From Candidatus Taylorbacteria bacterium RIFCSPLOWO2_01_FULL_50_130 (GTDB taxonomy: Bacteria; Patescibacteriota; Minisyncoccia; Phycocordibacterales; UBA10002), in contig MHSB01000025.1 in assembly GCA_001821155.1 (NCBI GenBank), forward strand, positions 1 to 9,231: a DNA stretch of 9,231 bases, read 5' to 3'. A program made the translations under genes and the position numbers. Under the pieces are notes generated by a model that saw nothing but the letters and a program-made list of their open reading frames with translations, was not told the DNA's origin and searched no databases. How positions within the stretch are numbered: position 1 is the stretch's first letter; each line of letters opens with the position of its first letter. Shown one piece after another: positions 6,147-9,231 of the stretch.

Positions 6147-7949
6147 TTACGACTTAAGAAAAAGACGGGCGAGACGGAGTTCATCAAATGAATACGAATC
6201 ATCGAGAAGAGAGCGAACGGGAGACAGCTTAATGAAACCAGAAGGGCCGCGAAGTGCGTCATGCTCCCCTCTCATGGCTTCCGTACTGATTTTCTTGAAA
6301 GCTTTTTCTATTTTAGCGAAACGGTCAGGGTCGGGCGAGAGATGCATAAGGTCGCGCGCCGGAACAAGCTCTCCCTTCCCGGTAAGCTCTTCCAAATGAT
6401 GCAAAATCGTACCGACGGTCCGCGCGCGCTTTTTTGCGATGTCTGGAAGCGACAATTTCTTAAGAATGAGCTCTTTAGTGAGCGAAAGAGTGCCGTCTCC
6501 TCTCTTTTTCGCGCGCGCCGGTTTACTCATCCCGGGTTTACCCGCAAAACCATTGCCTGACAAGATTCTATCGGGCGAGCCCCCGATCGCGCGTATGAAG
6601 TTATCGTGCAGCGCTGAAATTTCGGACTGCTCCATCTTTTGGAATCGCTGCCGCGCCGCGTCGGAGTTCTGGCGAAAGTATTCATCCTTGGCGCGAATAT
6701 CGGGATGCACTTCAAGCGCGCGGGCGTTCAGGCCGGCAAGCGAGAGACCCTTTAGCGTGCGGAGGCGCGACAGGGCGACGTACCCCTGCCCGTATTCAAA
6801 TACGCTTGAGAGATCCATATGCGCGGCAGCGAGTGACATTCCTTGGCTCTTATGCACGGTGATCGCCCATGCGAGACGGAGCGGCACCTGTATGATGCGC
6901 GCGAGGATTTTTCCGCCATCTTGCATATGCCACTCCATTGGTTCGGCGCATATGCGGCGACCGGAATCCATTTCTACTATCGGCGTCCCGCCTTCCTTCG
7001 CGAATCCCGCAACCACTCCGGTCGTGCCATTTACGAATCGCCCCGCGATGTCGTTTTTGGTAAAGATGACCCGCGCTCCTTCTTTGAGAGACAGCGTTTC
7101 CGGCGAAAGACATCCGCGCCGCAGTAGGGAGAGGAGATGGTCGGGGCCTTTTCCCGTCATGGTAAACACATTCGGCTTCCCGGAGAGTCTTAAAAGTTCT
7201 TCGTTGTTGATGCGGTCAACGTCCGCGTTATGCGGATACAGCTGGGTAATGCCTTTCTCGGCGCTTTTCCGGTAGCGGGTGCGAAGAAGCGCCTTGTGCC
7301 GTTCAGCAACGACGCCTTTTCTTACTGAATTGAGCAGTTCAAGAAAAGCGGGGTCTTCCTGCCGATGCTGTTCCGCAATGTAGCAAACGAGCGGGCTTGC
7401 CTGCCGCCATGCCGAAGAGACAAACGCGAAATCGGAGCTGTCTCTGGAGTCAGAAAAGCGCGGCGAGTAAAACAATTCCTTTGCTCTCTGTTCTCCGCCG
7501 TGTTCTGCTCGAGCCACGGGGGGGAGCTGAAAGAAATCCCCGACAAAAACTACCTGCAGTCCGCCGAACGGATCTCGGCTTTTTCGCACTTCGCGGCATA
7601 CCGCCTCCGCCATGGAAAGCGTTTGCGCCGAGAGCATGGAGACTTCATCAATGACAAGTATCTTCGCGTCGGCAATCCGAGATGCCGCCTTCCGGTTCGC
7701 CGCAATCGCATCAAGGTCATACGGCGTAAGCTGCCGGCGGGCTCCTATCCCGCACCACGAGTGGATTGTTTGTCCCCCGATATGCGTCGCGGCAATGCCG
7801 GTGGAAGCGGTCAGTGCCGGCTCTATACAACAGGAGTGCAGGTACGCAACATAACGACTTACGGTATGCGTCTTGCCGCTTCCCGGCTCGCCGGTAAGAA
7901 ATACATTCGCGCCGGTTTTAAGAATAGTAAGCGCCTCTTCTTGCGTCAT
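6147..7949 (-). CDS. Pif1-like superfamily 1B DNA helicase with C-terminal winged-helix domain
   Basis: This is an ATP-driven 5'-3' DNA helicase of the Pif1/RecD type, acting in the cytoplasm on replication forks, recombination intermediates or structured DNA. Numbering here starts at the GTG 7955 option. Motif I (Walker A) is GEPGSGKT (22-29), motif Ia is STGIAA (51-56), motif II is VIDEVSM (101-107), motif III is GDFFQLPPV (139-147), motif V is AITVHKSQGMSL (364-375) and motif VI is GYVALSRLRTLKGL (391-404). After a linker rich in Lys and Arg (475-487), residues 489-530 look like the HTH_40/RQC-like helix-turn-helix found at the end of bacterial Pif1 and RecQ proteins. I prefer ATG 7949 because AGGTGG precedes it closely; GTG 7955 is the alternative. 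All motifs are intact. The gap to the PKD gene is 67 bases. Confidence 0.94.
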   Translation of the reverse strand: MTQEEALTILKTGANVFLTGEPGSGKTHTVSRYVAYLHSCCIEPALTASTGIAATHIGGQTIHSWCGIGARRQLTPYDLDAIAANRKAASRIADAKILVIDEVSMLSAQTLSMAEAVCREVRKSRDPFGGLQVVFVGDFFQLPPVARAEHGGEQRAKELFYSPRFSDSRDSSDFAFVSSAWRQASPLVCYIAEQHRQEDPAFLELLNSVRKGVVAERHKALLRTRYRKSAEKGITQLYPHNADVDRINNEELLRLSGKPNVFTMTGKGPDHLLSLLRRGCLSPETLSLKEGARVIFTKNDIAGRFVNGTTGVVAGFAKEGGTPIVEMDSGRRICAEPMEWHMQDGGKILARIIQVPLRLAWAITVHKSQGMSLAAAHMDLSSVFEYGQGYVALSRLRTLKGLSLAGLNARALEVHPDIRAKDEYFRQNSDAARQRFQKMEQSEISALHDNFIRAIGGSPDRILSGNGFAGKPGMSKPARAKKRGDGTLSLTKELILKKLSLPDIAKKRARTVGTILHHLEELTGKGELVPARDLMHLSPDPDRFAKIEKAFKKISTEAMRGEHDALRGPSGFIKLSPVRSLLDDSYSFDELRLARLFLKS

Positions 7950-7957
7950 AGCCACCT

Positions 7958-7963
7958 AGTATA
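7958..7963 (-). promoter_or_regulatory. Possible -10 box of the helicase gene
   Basis: TATACT on the minus strand matches five of six bases of the -10 consensus. It lies only 8 bases before ATG 7949, so transcription from it would start at or next to the start codon and give an almost leaderless mRNA. No -35 hexamer is seen at 16-18 bases and there is no extended TGn, so the call is weak. Confidence 0.25.
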
Positions 7964-8016
7964 CAACATGCCAATCATACGCCACGCCAGTGACGCATAA
8001 GTGTAAAGTTTAAGAA

Positions 8017-8048
8017 CGACGCCGCAGGGCGTTAAACCCTGTGGGTCG
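8017..8048. repeat. 12-pair hairpin with one bulge
   Basis: The arm CGACGCCGCAGGG (8017-8029) pairs with CCCTGTGGGTCG (8037-8048), with one unpaired G (8021) and one G-T pair; the loop is CGTTAAA. There is no T-run after it on either strand. Confidence 0.7.
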
Positions 8049-8081
8049 CCAGCGGCTCACGAACACTCCGTGCAATTTAAC

Positions 8082-8099
8082 CCTGCGCAGAAGCGCAGG
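8082..8099. repeat. 7-pair perfect hairpin with AGAA loop
   Basis: CCTGCGC (8082-8088) and GCGCAGG (8093-8099) enclose AGAA. The motif TTTAACCCTG leading into it repeats the TTAAACCCTG inside the hairpin at 8017-8048, suggesting paired structural units. Confidence 0.7.
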
Positions 8100-8262
8100 A
8101 TGTCGAAGTTCGATGGTTGTTGAGAGATTAGCGGTCATAAGAACTTTTATCTATTGCAGTGTTTTGCAAAACATTAGTATAGACCCGCCGTAGAGAATGA
8201 ACAGGTTCAGCGGGAAAAGAAAATAGATTGGCATACATGAGATATATCTCTAGATACGAGCG

Positions 8263-9123
8263 TTAAAAGAGGGCGAAGAACGCCATCGGGTCTATGGAAA
8301 CACCGCCGACGCGTATAGAAAGATGCAGGTGCGGCCCAAGCGCGTAACCGCTCTCCCCGGAGAGTCCGATGAGCTGCCCTCGCGCAATTCTCTCCCCTTC
8401 TTTGACCTTGATCTCCGAGAGGTGCATGGAAAAACTCACTACGCGCCCGCCGTGGTCTATCGCAACAGTTTTCCCGTAGATAACAAACTCTCGAGCTAAA
8501 CGAACGAACCCATTGTTAATCGCAAACACAGGAGTGCCGGTCGCGGCGCGAAAATCTGTGCCCTTGTGCGCGATTGAGTACGAGCCGGTGCTTCGCGAAT
8601 ATCCGTATGGGTCAACCACGGCCGTGTTTTTGAGGGGAAGTGCGAAGCTGCTCCCCCACCAGGGCGGAAGGGTAGTTCGTACGCGCGAGAGAGCGGTATT
8701 GTCCTGCCACAATAAAGCGACAAGATTTTTTTGCGCTACTTTTGTATTTCCCCCAAGTTTTTCCGGAATGCCAAGCGGAGTGGAAATCTTTTCTCGCGGG
8801 ACAATAGTAATAGTTTTCTGAAGTTTGTCTCCGTTCCTAAACTGCGCAGCGAGCGTATATGCTCCCATCCGATGCACAAGGTCAATTCCGATAAGCGCCG
8901 TCGGTTTCCCTTGAAAAAGAAAAAGCCCGACTGATTTTCCGAAAAAGGTGAGCGATTTGATATCCGGAATATCGGCGTCTGCTACCACCACCATGAGCGG
9001 GTCCCCCTGCATAACACGCTTCGGGGCAACACGAAAGGAGACTGCGCAAGCCGCGGCCGGGAAACTAATCGCGGCAGAAAGTATGAAGAGTAGCGCCCAC
9101 ATGCGTCGGAGTAAGAAAGACAA
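8263..9123 (-). CDS. M23 (LytM-type) zinc metallopeptidase, secreted
   Basis: This is a peptidoglycan endopeptidase of family M23, which cuts peptide cross-bridges in the cell wall. The N-terminus is a signal peptide: MSFLLRRM, a hydrophobic run and PAAACA near residues 22-27. The context before the Cys is not a good lipobox, so a free secreted protein is more likely than a lipoprotein. Residues 30-110 are probably a beta-sandwich resembling those ahead of other M23 domains. The catalytic domain covers about 160-283: zinc ligands His186 and Asp190 in HKGTD, catalytic-side His234 in FSMHLSE, and His265 and His267 in GPHLHLSI, all intact. TTG 9123 gives the signal peptide its two Arg residues; ATG 9102 is the other option but removes them. 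Neither has a clear ribosome site. The start is 7 bases from a tRNA-like 3' end. Confidence 0.92.
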   Translation of the reverse strand: MSFLLRRMWALLFILSAAISFPAAACAVSFRVAPKRVMQGDPLMVVVADADIPDIKSLTFFGKSVGLFLFQGKPTALIGIDLVHRMGAYTLAAQFRNGDKLQKTITIVPREKISTPLGIPEKLGGNTKVAQKNLVALLWQDNTALSRVRTTLPPWWGSSFALPLKNTAVVDPYGYSRSTGSYSIAHKGTDFRAATGTPVFAINNGFVRLAREFVIYGKTVAIDHGGRVVSFSMHLSEIKVKEGERIARGQLIGLSGESGYALGPHLHLSIRVGGVSIDPMAFFALF

Positions 9124-9130
9124 TTGAGGT

Positions 9131-9174
9131 TGGATGCCGGGCTAGGAATTGAACCTACTGATGTTCACACATCT
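9131..9174 (-). tRNA. tRNA-like 3' end (variable arm, T-arm, CCA); 5' half not found
   Basis: On the minus strand GTAGG-TTCAATT-CCTAG (9158-9142) is a T-arm with the standard GGTTCAA loop entry, though its outermost pair is G-G. It is followed by seven acceptor bases CCCGGCA, one discriminator T and an encoded CCA at 9133-9131, all at exact tRNA spacing. Just upstream, GATGT-GTGA-ACATC forms a stem like the long variable arm of Leu, Ser or Tyr tRNAs. A matching acceptor strand (TGCCGGG) is absent from the remaining bases. The only anticodon-arm candidate, AGCGC paired with GCGCT, has a 13-base loop containing CAAAT. It may be a pseudo-tRNA, a tRNA split by an intron whose 5' half is outside the window, or an attachment-site remnant. 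Confidence 0.35.
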
Positions 9175-9231
9175 CCTTAGCGCATTTGCTCCATCCGCGC
9201 TATCATGGGAGCATGAAAACACATCATCATC

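Larger units (their letters stand above)
7964..8262. other. Hairpin-rich intergenic gap between M23 and helicase genes
   Basis: No convincing coding frame is seen here. The gap holds a 12-pair stem with one bulged base (8017-8029 with 8037-8048), a perfect seven-pair stem with an AGAA loop (8082-8099), a 14-bp palindrome centred on GTTTTGCAAAAC (8160-8173) and a 12-bp palindrome GAGATATATCTC (8239-8250). The first two hairpins share nearly the same motif, TTAAACCCTG and TTTAACCCTG, as if related. None has a T-run in a position that would make it a clear terminator. It may contain leader RNA of the helicase gene, a small RNA or a degenerate repeat; I cannot decide. Confidence 0.5.

Noticed and set aside
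6080..6262. Upstream extension of the PKD protein frame to 6262
   Set aside because: It would overlap the helicase gene by more than 110 bases and place about 60 residues before a clear signal peptide that begins with Met at 6079.
6439..8000. Long plus-strand open frames opposite the helicase
   Set aside because: The helicase frame has all superfamily motifs; the opposite frames are Arg/Ser-rich shadows of high-GC coding sequence.
9213..9231. Possible plus-strand gene start reading MKTHHH at the right edge
   Set aside because: Only six codons are visible and the GGGAG stretch lies one base from the ATG, too close for a ribosome site.

Overview
The window looks like a piece of a small bacterial genome. 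The gene set best fits a Candidate Phyla Radiation (Patescibacteria, probably Parcubacteria-like) organism. The reasons are a CxxC-x17-CxxC basic protein of the kind common in that group, a Pif1-type helicase with a C-terminal winged-helix module, a secreted PKD-domain protein, weak Shine-Dalgarno sites on several genes, and intergenic gaps full of hairpins. The phylum is an inference from gene content. TGA is used as a stop, so recoding of UGA is not indicated. No mobile-element protein, CRISPR array or rRNA gene is visible.

Layout from left to right. The minus strand begins with the N-terminal 161 codons of an aldo/keto reductase cut by the window edge (1-485). A 445-base non-coding gap follows. 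It holds a 40-bp interrupted palindrome (556-595), a possible plus-strand promoter, an 11-bp perfect hairpin (714-738), a strong plus-strand Rho-independent terminator (858-891) and a second large hairpin (889-926). The two big palindromes share the same terminal octamer, which bounds a 372-bp block. Next is the only long plus-strand gene, a member of the Pup ligase/depupylase family (1082-2485), closer to Dop than to PafA by eye. Its own terminator follows at 2499-2535. The first ~50 residues expected for this family lie upstream (931-1081) but are broken by a frame change and an in-frame TAA. The gene is therefore either decaying or reset to an internal GTG start.

The remaining genes are all on the minus strand and converge on the Dop-like gene. 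In transcription order they are: an M23 (LytM) zinc endopeptidase (9123-8263), a Pif1-like helicase (7949-6147), a 697-residue secreted PKD protein in distinctly AT-richer DNA (6079-3986), a CxxC-x17-CxxC protein (3808-3242), and a membrane-anchored PEBP/YbhB-like protein (3179-2604). The last two probably form one transcript. At the right edge a tRNA-like T-arm with an encoded CCA lies 7 bases upstream of the M23 reading frame, but no acceptable 5' half could be found.

Taken together, the minus-strand genes suggest cell-envelope work (peptidase, surface protein, anchored PEBP) beside a DNA maintenance helicase; they do not form an obvious single pathway. The most interesting item is the Pup-system enzyme. 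No Pup/UBact modifier, proteasome subunit or Mpa/ARC ATPase is visible nearby.
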